From an uncultured Eudoraea sp. (lineage in GTDB: Bacteria > Bacteroidota > Bacteroidia > Flavobacteriales > Flavobacteriaceae): 64,000 nt of DNA. Within the stretch, counting starts at the first letter, position 1; each line of letters begins with the position of its first letter. The stretch lies in assembly GCF_947490415.1 (NCBI RefSeq), contig NZ_CANLGX010000004.1:124001-188000 (forward strand), given 5' to 3'. A program made the position numbers and the translations under genes. Shown in pieces: positions 32,798-41,606 of the stretch. Below the pieces are notes generated by a model that saw only the letters and a list, made by a program, of their open reading frames with translations, was not told the origin of the DNA and did no database searches.

Positions 32798-33509
32798 GTC
32801 TTATTTAAAATTTACCTGCTTTGCAATATTACCACTATTTTTTTTTGGTGCATGCAAGGAATCCCCGGCTTCAAACCCCAAGGAAGAAAATACAAAACCC
32901 CTTAAAGTAGAGACCGTAGTAACAGATACAATAGCTGAAATCAAAGAGGAGGAAACATTTTTACTCACCGAAGAAAATGCCATAGATTTCTTTTTTGACT
33001 ACCAAAAAAATCTAAAAACTACCAAAGTAAAGCTTACTACCAGTTTGGGTAGTTTTACGGTACAACTATATGATAATGTCCCTTATCACAAGGCAAACTT
33101 TATTTACCTCACGAAAAAAGGATATTTTGACAATACCATGTTCCACAGAGTTGTAAAAGATTTTATCATACAGGGAGGCAATGCAGACAACGTTGAAACC
33201 GCCCGTAAACGTAAAGAAATTGGCAGATACCTTCTACCTCCTGATACCAGAAAAGGTTATAAGCATCACAGAGGAACAATTTCTATGCCCAGTAGTGAAA
33301 TAGATAATCCGCATATGCTTGCCTCTCCTTATGAGTTTTTTATTGTTGTGACAAATCCCGGTTCCTACCATTTAGATGGCGATTTCACACCCTTTGGGAA
33401 AGTTATTAGTGGTATGGATGTGGTTGATAAAATTAACCAGCAACCCGTAGATACCGGAGACTGGCCTATGCAAAATATCAATATTCTTAAGGCAGAAATT
33501 GTTGAATGA
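32796..33509 (+). CDS. Cyclophilin-type peptidyl-prolyl isomerase lipoprotein
   Basis: A 237-residue protein with lipoprotein signal MSYLKFTCFAILPLFFFGAC and a cyclophilin domain from about residue 68 (TTSLGSFTVQLYDNVPYHKANFIYL, MFHRVVKDFIIQGG, FTPFGKVISGMDVVDKI). It would catalyse cis-trans proline isomerisation of envelope proteins. The domain has an insert with NPHMLASPYEFFIVVT in place of the more usual NSNGSQFFI. The start overlaps the Nudix start by 2 bp (divergent), leaving no intergenic promoter space. Confidence 0.92.
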   Translation: MSYLKFTCFAILPLFFFGACKESPASNPKEENTKPLKVETVVTDTIAEIKEEETFLLTEENAIDFFFDYQKNLKTTKVKLTTSLGSFTVQLYDNVPYHKANFIYLTKKGYFDNTMFHRVVKDFIIQGGNADNVETARKRKEIGRYLLPPDTRKGYKHHRGTISMPSSEIDNPHMLASPYEFFIVVTNPGSYHLDGDFTPFGKVISGMDVVDKINQQPVDTGDWPMQNINILKAEIVE

Positions 33510-34118
33510 TTATTTAGTTTTATAAATAGAGGGAAGTGCAATTTTGTATTTTACTGCCACTAAACGAATCCCTATAACAATTAGGAAAGACGCCAGATAA
33601 ACGTATTCATCACCTAAAGGCAATTTTCGTAACAGGAAATAACTCAACCCTCCCACTACACAAGCTGTGGCATATATCTCTTTGCGAAAGATAACCGGTA
33701 TTTCATTACATAAGATATCTCTGATAACGCCTCCAAAACTAGCTGTTATCGTACCCAAAATAATGCACATTACAGGAAGCAAGTTAACGTTTAGGCCCTT
33801 TTCTATTCCAACCATAGTGTACAAACCTATTCCAAGCGTATCAAAAAAGAATAATGATTTTCGTAAATATCTGAGTTTTTCCCTGAAAATAATGGCCAGA
33901 ATAACAGTCCCTATAATGGTAATTATATAAGTAGATTCAAGCATCCAGGCCACAGGAGTATTGCCAATAAGCAAATCTCTAAGTGTACCACCTCCCACTG
34001 CTGTGACAAATGCGATTATAAATACTCCAAATAGATCCAGGCGTTTATCCATGGCTACAAGCACACCTGATATAGCAAAGGCTACGGTTCCCAATAGATC
34101 CATTAGAAAGTAAAACAT
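33510..34118 (-). CDS. TRIC-type cation channel family protein (UPF0126, YadS-like)
   Basis: A 202-residue protein with seven predicted helices in two similar repeats: LLGTVAFAISGVLVAMDKRLDLFGVFIIA and LFFFDTLGIGLYTMVGIEKGLN, each followed by a glycine-rich GGGTLRDLL / FGGVIRDIL motif. This is the prokaryotic TRIC channel family (potassium-permeable trimeric channel). Its stop directly abuts the stop of the convergent cyclophilin gene, with no terminator between them. Confidence 0.92.
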   Translation of the reverse strand: MFYFLMDLLGTVAFAISGVLVAMDKRLDLFGVFIIAFVTAVGGGTLRDLLIGNTPVAWMLESTYIITIIGTVILAIIFREKLRYLRKSLFFFDTLGIGLYTMVGIEKGLNVNLLPVMCIILGTITASFGGVIRDILCNEIPVIFRKEIYATACVVGGLSYFLLRKLPLGDEYVYLASFLIVIGIRLVAVKYKIALPSIYKTK

Positions 34119-34307
34119 AATTCCTTCTTATTTAGATAAATCCAATTATAAGTGCTAAAACTATAAAAATAAACGCAGCTAAGACAGTAGCCTGCAAAAG
34201 AATTGATTTTTGTAAATATGACAATATTATCGTAAGATTACTTGAACTTAAATGGTTGGACTGTGACCAGGAAATCGAACTAATATATCTTAAATTAAGT
34301 TTTTAAT

Positions 34308-34931
34308 ATGGATTTAAAAAAATGGCGCCTGAACACAGGATATTTCTTTCTTGGATTATTTGCCATTTTCATTGGGTTATATCCGTTACGATTTATTGGA
34401 TTGCCTTATGAAGAAAGTCTTTTGGGATCAAAATCCGAGACGCTGCTTAATAGTTCTATCTATCTCACTGCTTTTTATACCCATATTTTTTTAGGCGGAC
34501 TCGCCCTGCTAACGGGGTTTTCTCAATTTTACAAAAAGCTTAGAAGAAAAAGACCGGCGTTGCATAGGGTTTTAGGGAAAATTTATGTTGGAGCTGTCTT
34601 ACTAAGCGGGATTGCGGGATTGAGTATTGCGTTTTTTGCTACAGGAGGGATAATTCCCGCTCTTGGATTTGCGGGATTAGCCTTACTTTGGCTTTATGCC
34701 ACCTCAAATGCCTACACCAGTATTAAAAAAATGAATATTGATGCTCATCAGCGCTGGATGATCCGTAGTTACGCTCTCTGTTTTGCCGCTGTTACACTTC
34801 GCCTTTACCTCCCTTTATTCACTGGGTTAATGCAGATGGACTTTATTCCGGCTTATAAGATTATTGCCTGGTTGTGTTGGGTCCCAAATATTCTTATTGC
34901 GGAGTTTTTTATCGTAAGAAGGCTTAACTGA
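34308..34931 (+). CDS. DUF2306 multipass membrane protein
   Basis: A 207-residue protein with about six membrane helices. Family marks of DUF2306: FYTHIFLGGLALLTGFSQF, ALHRVLGKIYVGAVL, and MNIDAHQRWMIRSYALCFAAVTLRLYLP with conserved histidines and arginines facing the membrane, resembling a cytochrome b561-like layout. Function unknown. Single gene with spacers of roughly 190 and 240 bp on either side. Confidence 0.88.
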   Translation: MDLKKWRLNTGYFFLGLFAIFIGLYPLRFIGLPYEESLLGSKSETLLNSSIYLTAFYTHIFLGGLALLTGFSQFYKKLRRKRPALHRVLGKIYVGAVLLSGIAGLSIAFFATGGIIPALGFAGLALLWLYATSNAYTSIKKMNIDAHQRWMIRSYALCFAAVTLRLYLPLFTGLMQMDFIPAYKIIAWLCWVPNILIAEFFIVRRLN

Positions 34932-34980
34932 ATCTTCTGATTGTTTAGAGGACTCCCTTTCTGCTTATTTAGAAGTAAAA

Positions 34981-35031
34981 AATGATAAAATAGAGTTATT
35001 TTTTAAAAAAATTGAGTTTATTTTTATCATT
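34981..35031. repeat. AT-rich inverted repeat downstream of DUF2306 gene
   Basis: AATGATAAAA (34981-34990) and TTTTATCATT (35022-35031) are perfect 10-bp arms around an A/T-only loop. The surrounding 34932-35169 spacer is very AT-rich and holds a further ATAGCT/AGCTAT pair; no gene seen. It could act as a bidirectional terminator. Confidence 0.5.
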
Positions 35032-35169
35032 ACTTTTAGAAAATGATCTCTTAGTATCTAAAAACAATCCGTTATAGCTAAAAATGAGCTATTAGGATTA
35101 AAAAAGCTATTGTTAAGTAAAATTCTTCTTATAACAACAATTAAGAAGAAAACCTGAAGTCTTGTATTC

Positions 35170-35700
35170 ATGAAATTTTTATTTCTAATAATTTTCATAA
35201 TAATAATGTCTAAACCTTTTGTTCTATTTGATTTCACTAAAGAAAGTAATATTCAAAACTGGAGTGTGGTGAATGATGGTGTAATGGGAGGTCTGTCAAA
35301 AGGGAACTTCTCAGTTAATGATAAAGGAGATGGCTTTTTTACTGGGCATGTATCTCTCGAAAATAATGGCGGTTTCTCTTCCGTTCGTTACAATTTCGAA
35401 TCAAAATCAGTAAGCAGTTATAAGAAAATCACTTTACGTCTTAAAGGCGATGGCAAACAATATCAGATAAGGGTTAAAACCAGGGCTTCAGATTATTATT
35501 CATATATCGCGTATATTAAAACTAATGGAGAATGGCAGACTTTGGAAATTCTGTTTTCAAATATGATCCCATCATTTCGTGGAAATGTGCTAGATCTTCC
35601 CAATTACCCCGGGGAATATATGGAGCAATTTTCGATTTTGATTGGCAACAAAAAAAATGAAGATTTTAAATTATATCTTGACAAAATAGAATTGGAATAG
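35170..35700 (+). CDS. CIA30 domain protein
   Basis: A 176-residue protein with a hydrophobic N-terminus (MKFLFLIIFIIIM), then a galactose-binding-like CIA30 domain: VLFDFTKESNIQNWSVVNDGVMGGLSKG, GGFSSVRYNFE, GDGKQYQIRVKTRASDYYSY and FRGNVLDLPNYPGEYMEQFSILIGNK. CIA30 (NDUFAF1) is known as a mitochondrial complex I assembly factor; bacterial members are of unclear role. No complex I genes are near. It is 41 bp upstream of the M28 peptidase gene and may be co-transcribed. Confidence 0.88.
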   Translation: MKFLFLIIFIIIMSKPFVLFDFTKESNIQNWSVVNDGVMGGLSKGNFSVNDKGDGFFTGHVSLENNGGFSSVRYNFESKSVSSYKKITLRLKGDGKQYQIRVKTRASDYYSYIAYIKTNGEWQTLEILFSNMIPSFRGNVLDLPNYPGEYMEQFSILIGNKKNEDFKLYLDKIELE

Positions 35701-35741
35701 CCAGCCGATACAACTTAAAATATTTTATAATAAAAACCAAT

Positions 35742-37940
35742 ATGAATAAACAATACCTCGTGCTCCTTTTAATCTTTTTTGTTGTGGCCCTGAATGCCCA
35801 GAATATTAAAGGATTTAAACCTGAAAATTTAAAAAAACAATTAGATCTGGAAGCCTCATTTGATGCCAAAATATCCACAGGTAATTTGGATTCCTGGATG
35901 AAAAAAATGGCTGCCCGGCCCCATTATGTAGGTAGTGAATATGGAAAAGAAAATGCAGAATGGATGTTGAAGCAATTCAAATCCTGGGGCTATGATGCAA
36001 AAATAGAAACCTACCAGGTTCTCTTTCCTTATCCTAAAGTTAGAATTCTCGAATTAACAGAACCCAATGCCTATAAGGCTAAATTAACTGCAGTACCCGT
36101 TCCTAGTGATGCATATACTGAGCAGGGAGATGAGTTATTACCCAGCTATAATGCATTCTCTACGGACGGTGATGTTGAGGCAGAACTCGTTTTTGTGAAC
36201 TATGGAATACCGGCAGACTACGAAGAGCTGGATAAACTGGGAATAGACGTAAAAGGAAAAATAGTTATCGCTAAATATTACGGATCCTGGCGCGGAATTA
36301 AACCGAAATTAGCCGCTGAAAAGGGAGCTATAGGCTGTATCATTTATTCAGATCCTGAGGATGACGGTTATGTTCAGGGAGATGTTTATCCAAAAGGGGC
36401 ATTTAAAAATAAGACCGGAGTGCAACGAGGATCTGTAATGGATATGCCTCTTTATCCCGGAGATGTTCTTACACCCGGTTATGGAGCCACAGTTGAAGCT
36501 GATAGATTGGACAGAAAAAATGCTCCTACGATAACAAAAATACCTGTATTACCTATTTCCTATGAAGATGCTGAACCATTGCTCGAAGCACTTGGAGGTT
36601 TGGTCGCTCCTGCTTCATGGCGGGGAGGGTTACCAATTACCTATCATATAGGGCCAGGGCCTGCAAAAGTTCATTTAAAACTTGAATTTGACTGGCAATT
36701 AAAACCGGCTTACAATGTCATAGCCACCCTTTCAGGTTCCGAATTTCCAAATGAATGGGTTTTGCGTGGTAACCATCATGATGCTTGGGTGCATGGTGCT
36801 GCCGATCCCGTGAGTGGTATGGTGGCTTTAATGGAGGAAGCGAGAGCAATTAGTGAATTAGCTAAAAAAGGACAACGCCCAAAAAGGACTTTGGTATACT
36901 GCGCATGGGATGCCGAGGAACCAGGACTGATTGGCTCAACGGAATGGGTGGAACATCATAAAGAAGAACTGCAGAAGAAAGCCGTTGCATACATTAATAC
37001 CGACGGGAACGGCAGAGGTTTTTTCAACGCTGGGGGTTCCCATACCCTGCAGACCCTGGTAAGTGAAGTAGCCGAAGTCGTTAAAGATCCTCAGAAAGGT
37101 GTTTCTATTAAAGAAAGAAAAATTGCAAAGGACATGATAAATGGTGGAGATGATAAATTTGAACTTTATGCCCTGGGCTCAGGATCTGATTACACTCCAT
37201 TTATTCAACATGCGGGAATTGCTTCGCTAAATTTAGGATTTGGCGGCGAAAATGCCGGTGGAGAATATCATACTATCTATGATACTTATACCCATTATAA
37301 ACGTTTTAAGGATCCTGAATTTGCCTACGGGGCAGCCCTGGCAAAGACAGCAGGCAGAATTGTATTGCGACTCGCAAATGCCGATTTTTTGCCCTTCGCA
37401 TTCGACCCCTTACGTGAGACAGTATCAACCTATCTTGAGGAAGTAATGAAGTCTTGCGAAACCATGAGAGAAGCTGTGGAAAAACATAACAAGCTGATCG
37501 ATGAAAATGCTTTTTATCTGGCCTCAGATCCGGTTAAACCCTTTATTGAACCTAAGAAAAAAGAGCATATACCTTATCTGGATTTTACGCCTATTCTAAA
37601 TAGTATGATTAGCCTCAGAGCAACAGTTGTTTTGTTCAATTCAATAGATATAAATTTACTTTCTGATAGCGAACTTGAGGCAATAAATAAGCAACTCATG
37701 CATTCCGAACTTGCCTTAACCGATGCCTCCGGATTACCCAGAAGACCATGGTACAAACATCAGATTTATGCACCAGGCTTCTATACCGGTTATGGAGTTA
37801 AAACCTTACCTGGTGTTAGGGAAGCTATAGAGCAAAAAGAATGGCCGGAAGCTCAGGAACAAATCAAAAAACTAGCAAAAACCCTGAATAATTTAAATAA
37901 TCATATTAAATCTATTTATTCCATTACCAAAAATAAATAG
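35742..37940 (+). CDS. M28 peptidase, glutamate carboxypeptidase II / transferrin receptor-like
   Basis: A 732-residue exported protein (signal peptide MNKQYLVLLLIFFVVALNAQ). Domains in order: N-terminal segment, PA domain (about 130-300, GKIVIAKYYGSWRGIKPKLA), M28 zinc peptidase (about 310-560: RGNHHDAWVHGAADPVSG, WDAEEPGLIGSTEW, YINTDGNG, HTIYDTYTHY) and a transferrin receptor-like dimerisation domain (about 600-725). All five zinc-ligand motifs are present, so it should be active, releasing C-terminal glutamate-like residues. Human family members cleave folyl-polyglutamate and NAAG; the bacterial substrate is unknown. It is followed after 35 bp by a large heme lipoprotein gene. Confidence 0.95.
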   Translation: MNKQYLVLLLIFFVVALNAQNIKGFKPENLKKQLDLEASFDAKISTGNLDSWMKKMAARPHYVGSEYGKENAEWMLKQFKSWGYDAKIETYQVLFPYPKVRILELTEPNAYKAKLTAVPVPSDAYTEQGDELLPSYNAFSTDGDVEAELVFVNYGIPADYEELDKLGIDVKGKIVIAKYYGSWRGIKPKLAAEKGAIGCIIYSDPEDDGYVQGDVYPKGAFKNKTGVQRGSVMDMPLYPGDVLTPGYGATVEADRLDRKNAPTITKIPVLPISYEDAEPLLEALGGLVAPASWRGGLPITYHIGPGPAKVHLKLEFDWQLKPAYNVIATLSGSEFPNEWVLRGNHHDAWVHGAADPVSGMVALMEEARAISELAKKGQRPKRTLVYCAWDAEEPGLIGSTEWVEHHKEELQKKAVAYINTDGNGRGFFNAGGSHTLQTLVSEVAEVVKDPQKGVSIKERKIAKDMINGGDDKFELYALGSGSDYTPFIQHAGIASLNLGFGGENAGGEYHTIYDTYTHYKRFKDPEFAYGAALAKTAGRIVLRLANADFLPFAFDPLRETVSTYLEEVMKSCETMREAVEKHNKLIDENAFYLASDPVKPFIEPKKKEHIPYLDFTPILNSMISLRATVVLFNSIDINLLSDSELEAINKQLMHSELALTDASGLPRRPWYKHQIYAPGFYTGYGVKTLPGVREAIEQKEWPEAQEQIKKLAKTLNNLNNHIKSIYSITKNK

Positions 37941-37975
37941 TCCTATTTTAAATTAGTCTCGTTAATTAAATAAAA

Positions 37976-40900
37976 ATGATTTCAAGCAGATACCTCTCAT
38001 TTATTATCGCATTAATAACAATAGGCTTATTGGCACATTCATGTAGTCAAAAGTCAAAAATACCAAAGGAAACTCCCTTAACGTACAAGTTGGATTCTTT
38101 ATCTGCAGCGACCTTGGTTGATGTAAGTCAGGAGTATATTTCGCCAAAATTGGCAGATGGACTAAAATTGGACTTATGGGCATCAGATTCATTGGCTCCG
38201 GATCCCATTGCCATTGACATAGATGATGAAGGCAATGTATATCTAACGAGAACCAACAGGCAAAAAAATTCTGAATTTGATATCAGGGGGCATCAGGATT
38301 GGATGACGGCCTCCATTAGTCTGCAAACAGTAGAAGACAGGCGTGCTTTTTTGCGTAAAACATTCGCTCCTGAGCTCAGCAAAGAGAACGAATGGTTTCC
38401 TGATCTAAATAACGACAGCATACACGACTGGAAGGATCTCACCGTTGAAAAAGATGAAATATGGAAACTGGAAGACACCGACAAGGATGGTGTTGCCGAT
38501 GTTTCCAGACGTATTTTGGAAGATTTTAATGAAGAAATTACAGATGTTGCAGGCGCCTTATTAGTGCGGGACGATGATATTTTTGTTGGTATAGGACCCG
38601 ATATGTGGCGCGTAGAGGATTCAAATGGTGATGGTGTCATGGATACCAGAACTTCAATTGCACATGGTTTCGCAGTACATATTGGATTTGGAGCTCACGG
38701 AATGTCCGGGGCAATAGAAGGCCCCGATGGTAAAATTTATTGGGGAATTGGTGACATTGGAGCCAGTATCACCACAGTAGAAGGTGATACACTGCATTAT
38801 CCAAATCAAGGAGTAATTGTCCGATGTAATCCTGACGGTACCAACTTTGAAGTTTTTGCAAGAGGCCTTAGAAATACACACGAATTTGTTTTTGATGCGT
38901 ACGGCAATTTAATTTCTTCAGATAATGATGGGGACCACAGGGGAGAAAGTGAACGACTTGTGCATATTGTCGAAGGTTCGGATGCCGGATGGCGTGCAAA
39001 CTGGCAATACGGTAAATATACTGATCCTAAGAACAATAGCTATAAAGTGTGGATGGATGAAAAGCTATACCTCCCCCGCTGGGAAGGACAGGCAGCCTAT
39101 ATAATTCCTCCTATTGCGAATTACCATAATGGTCCTACAGGGATGGTTTATAACCCGGGGACCGCCCTTGGGAAGGACTGGCTGAATCAATTCTTTCTGG
39201 TTGAATTTGTGGGAGATCCGGCACTTTCACATATTTGGTCCTTTACTTTAAAGCCAAAAGGGGCTTCCTTTGATCTGGATAAGGAGACAGATGTCTTAAG
39301 TGGTGTCTTACCAACCGGTTTACAATTCGGGCCTGATGGTGCACTATACCTGGCTGATTGGATTAATGGTTGGGGGACAAAAAATTATGGACGCATCTGG
39401 AAATTGGATGTTGAAGATTCAAAAAACGATTTAAATGCAGAAAGACTGGAGACCCAAAGGCTTATGGTCTTAAAATATGAAGATCAGTCTGCCGATGATC
39501 TTGTTAAACTACTGGCGTATCCGGATATGCGCATAAGAAAAAAGGCTCAATTTGAGCTTGCAGACCGCACTTTTTGGGGATACAGGTCCTTAAAAAAGGT
39601 GATATTGGAAGATAAAAACCAATTCGCACGTATACACGCAATTTGGGGAATTGGTCAGATTGCTTCAGATAATATTAAGAAAGCCCAACCTTTAATGGAT
39701 TTATTGAATGATGAAGATCCCGAAATTATAGCTCAGGCGGCAAAAGTTATCGGAGATGTTAAATATAAGGAGGCCGGAGACAAACTCATTTCTTTACTGG
39801 AACATGAAAACGAAAGGGTGCGTTTCTTTGCAGCACAGGCTTTAGGAAGAATAGAATACAAGAAGGCAGTTCAGCCTTTAATTAATTTTCTGGCCGTTAA
39901 TAATGATGAGGATGTATACTTGCGTCATGCCGCAGTCCTGGCATTGAGCCGTATTGGTGAAGTTGAACCTATGGTTGCATTATCCGAGAACCCGGAAAGA
40001 AGTCTGCGGATTGCTGCAGTATTGGTCTTAAGAAGACTTCAAAATGAAGATGTAGCGGTATTTTTAAAAGACGATGATGAATACATTGTAGCGGAAGCAG
40101 CCAGAGCCATCAATGACGATTGGTCAATACTTGAAGCCATGCCTGCACTGGCAGGTCTTTTGGAGGAAGAAAGATTTACATCAGAACCGTTGCTTCGCAG
40201 AAGCATTAATGCCGCTTTAAGAGTTGGTGGTGAAGAAGAATTAGATATGCTTATTTCATTTGCAAAAAGAACAGATGTTTCCGGTGATCTTCGGGGAGAG
40301 GCCTTGGCGGCCATAGGCACCTGGGCATCCCCTTCCGTTTTAGACAGGGTAGATGGACGATACAGAGGAGAAATTAGTCGGGATTCAAATTTTGTAAAAC
40401 AAAAAATTCAGGGAGATATTCCGGTTTTCCTGGAGGATAAGGATCCTAATATTCTTATCGGCACTTCTAAAATTCTGGGAACCCTTGGAATATCAACCTA
40501 TAATTCTCAACTAAAAGCTATTCTAAGCAGAGATAGAAGACCGGAAGTAAGAGTTGCCATGATAGAAGCTTTAGGAGAATTACATGACGAGGCAATTGCC
40601 TCAATTGTAAAAACCGGGATGCGCGACAATGATGAAAATGTTCGCGCCGCAGCTGTGAGTATGATCCCTGAGTTAAATATTTCCAAAAATGAATTACCCG
40701 GAGTTATATATCCAATTTTTAAAAATGGATCTATCAGGGAACAGCAAGGAATGATAAATGCTTTGGCAGAAATGCCTCTTGATCAAAGTCAGGATGCAAT
40801 AGAGGATCTGATTCAAAAAGCAGGGAACAAACAACTTAATCCCGGAGTTATCCTGGATCTTATTGAGGCTGTGGAATCTACCCATTCCGAAGAACTGATT

Positions 40901-41386
40901 GCAAGTTTAGGAAAACTCAAAAATGGTGGGTATTCTATGGATTCTTATAGGGAAGCCCTATATGGAGGTCGTAGTTGGCCCGGGGCTAATGTTTTTAAAA
41001 ATAATTCAGCGGCACAGTGCGTAAGATGCCATGCAATTGATGGAGCCGGCGGTCAGGTAGGCCCGCCTCTGGACAATATAGCGAATATACTAAGCAGGGA
41101 AGAAATCTTACAATCCCTTATTGAACCCGGAGCCCGTTTGGCTCCCGGCTATGGATCTGTGGTGCTGACCCTTAAAGATGGCCAGGTGGTATCGGGAATA
41201 CTTGCAGCGGAAAACAAGGAGGAAATAATTCTTAAGACCTCTGATGCAGAACCTATGGAAATAGCGGTTTCAAGAATAAAGAAAAGAGAAAACATGCCTT
41301 CGGCAATGCCACCAATGGGAACGCTATTATCCAAAAGGGAACTTAGGGATTTGGTTGAATTTTTATCCAATTTAAAAGGAAAATAA
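37976..41386 (+). CDS. Large HEAT-repeat lipoprotein with PVC-type c-heme domain
   Basis: An 1136-residue probable lipoprotein (C23 after LLAHS). Residues about 45-470 form a beta-propeller-type glucose dehydrogenase-like domain (GVLPTGLQFGPDGALYLADW, ARGLRNTHEFVFDAYGN) with Asp-rich calcium-like loops DTDKDGVADV and DSNGDGVMD. Residues about 480-960 are HEAT repeats (RVRFFAAQALGRIEYKKAVQPL). A c-type cytochrome module follows with CVRCH (C1015, C1018, H1019) and VGPPLDNIA. This order is the planctomycete-style membrane-bound dehydrogenase/PVC heme-binding family, also in Bacteroidetes. Likely a periplasmic redox enzyme of unknown substrate. Confidence 0.9.
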   Translation: MISSRYLSFIIALITIGLLAHSCSQKSKIPKETPLTYKLDSLSAATLVDVSQEYISPKLADGLKLDLWASDSLAPDPIAIDIDDEGNVYLTRTNRQKNSEFDIRGHQDWMTASISLQTVEDRRAFLRKTFAPELSKENEWFPDLNNDSIHDWKDLTVEKDEIWKLEDTDKDGVADVSRRILEDFNEEITDVAGALLVRDDDIFVGIGPDMWRVEDSNGDGVMDTRTSIAHGFAVHIGFGAHGMSGAIEGPDGKIYWGIGDIGASITTVEGDTLHYPNQGVIVRCNPDGTNFEVFARGLRNTHEFVFDAYGNLISSDNDGDHRGESERLVHIVEGSDAGWRANWQYGKYTDPKNNSYKVWMDEKLYLPRWEGQAAYIIPPIANYHNGPTGMVYNPGTALGKDWLNQFFLVEFVGDPALSHIWSFTLKPKGASFDLDKETDVLSGVLPTGLQFGPDGALYLADWINGWGTKNYGRIWKLDVEDSKNDLNAERLETQRLMVLKYEDQSADDLVKLLAYPDMRIRKKAQFELADRTFWGYRSLKKVILEDKNQFARIHAIWGIGQIASDNIKKAQPLMDLLNDEDPEIIAQAAKVIGDVKYKEAGDKLISLLEHENERVRFFAAQALGRIEYKKAVQPLINFLAVNNDEDVYLRHAAVLALSRIGEVEPMVALSENPERSLRIAAVLVLRRLQNEDVAVFLKDDDEYIVAEAARAINDDWSILEAMPALAGLLEEERFTSEPLLRRSINAALRVGGEEELDMLISFAKRTDVSGDLRGEALAAIGTWASPSVLDRVDGRYRGEISRDSNFVKQKIQGDIPVFLEDKDPNILIGTSKILGTLGISTYNSQLKAILSRDRRPEVRVAMIEALGELHDEAIASIVKTGMRDNDENVRAAAVSMIPELNISKNELPGVIYPIFKNGSIREQQGMINALAEMPLDQSQDAIEDLIQKAGNKQLNPGVILDLIEAVESTHSEELIASLGKLKNGGYSMDSYREALYGGRSWPGANVFKNNSAAQCVRCHAIDGAGGQVGPPLDNIANILSREEILQSLIEPGARLAPGYGSVVLTLKDGQVVSGILAAENKEEIILKTSDAEPMEIAVSRIKKRENMPSAMPPMGTLLSKRELRDLVEFLSNLKGK

Positions 41387-41424
41387 TCAGGGGATATTCG
41401 CAATTTATATTTGTTCCTTTAGTT

Positions 41425-41449
41425 TTCGAATCCACCGTGGAATTTCGAA
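41425..41449. repeat. Inverted repeat in the 41.4-41.6 kb spacer
   Basis: TTCGAATCCA pairs with TGGA-AT-TTCGAA around CCG, with a two-base bulge. A second stem, CACTTTT/AAAAGTG, lies at 41525-41542. Neither has a T tract. The spacer also holds TGTAACA at 41568, about 33 bp before the serine hydrolase start. Confidence 0.4.
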
Positions 41450-41606
41450 TTTAATTATTACCTTATGCAGGGCTTTTTTATTGATGATGCTGCAACCTGG
41501 GACAGATAAAATAACATGCCTTAGCACTTTTCGCAAAAAGTGAACTTATTTATATCAATAATTATATTGTAACATTACTAATTCCTATAAACCAACTTAA
41601 TCACCA

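Noticed and set aside
38293-40320. Several antisense frames inside the heme/HEAT gene
   Set aside because: Low-complexity serine-rich translations without homology pattern; products of codon bias on the sense strand.
41424-41445. TTCGAATCCACC, resembling a tRNA T-loop and acceptor end
   Set aside because: No matching T-stem, anticodon arm or 5' half lies upstream; the bases are better explained by a local inverted repeat.
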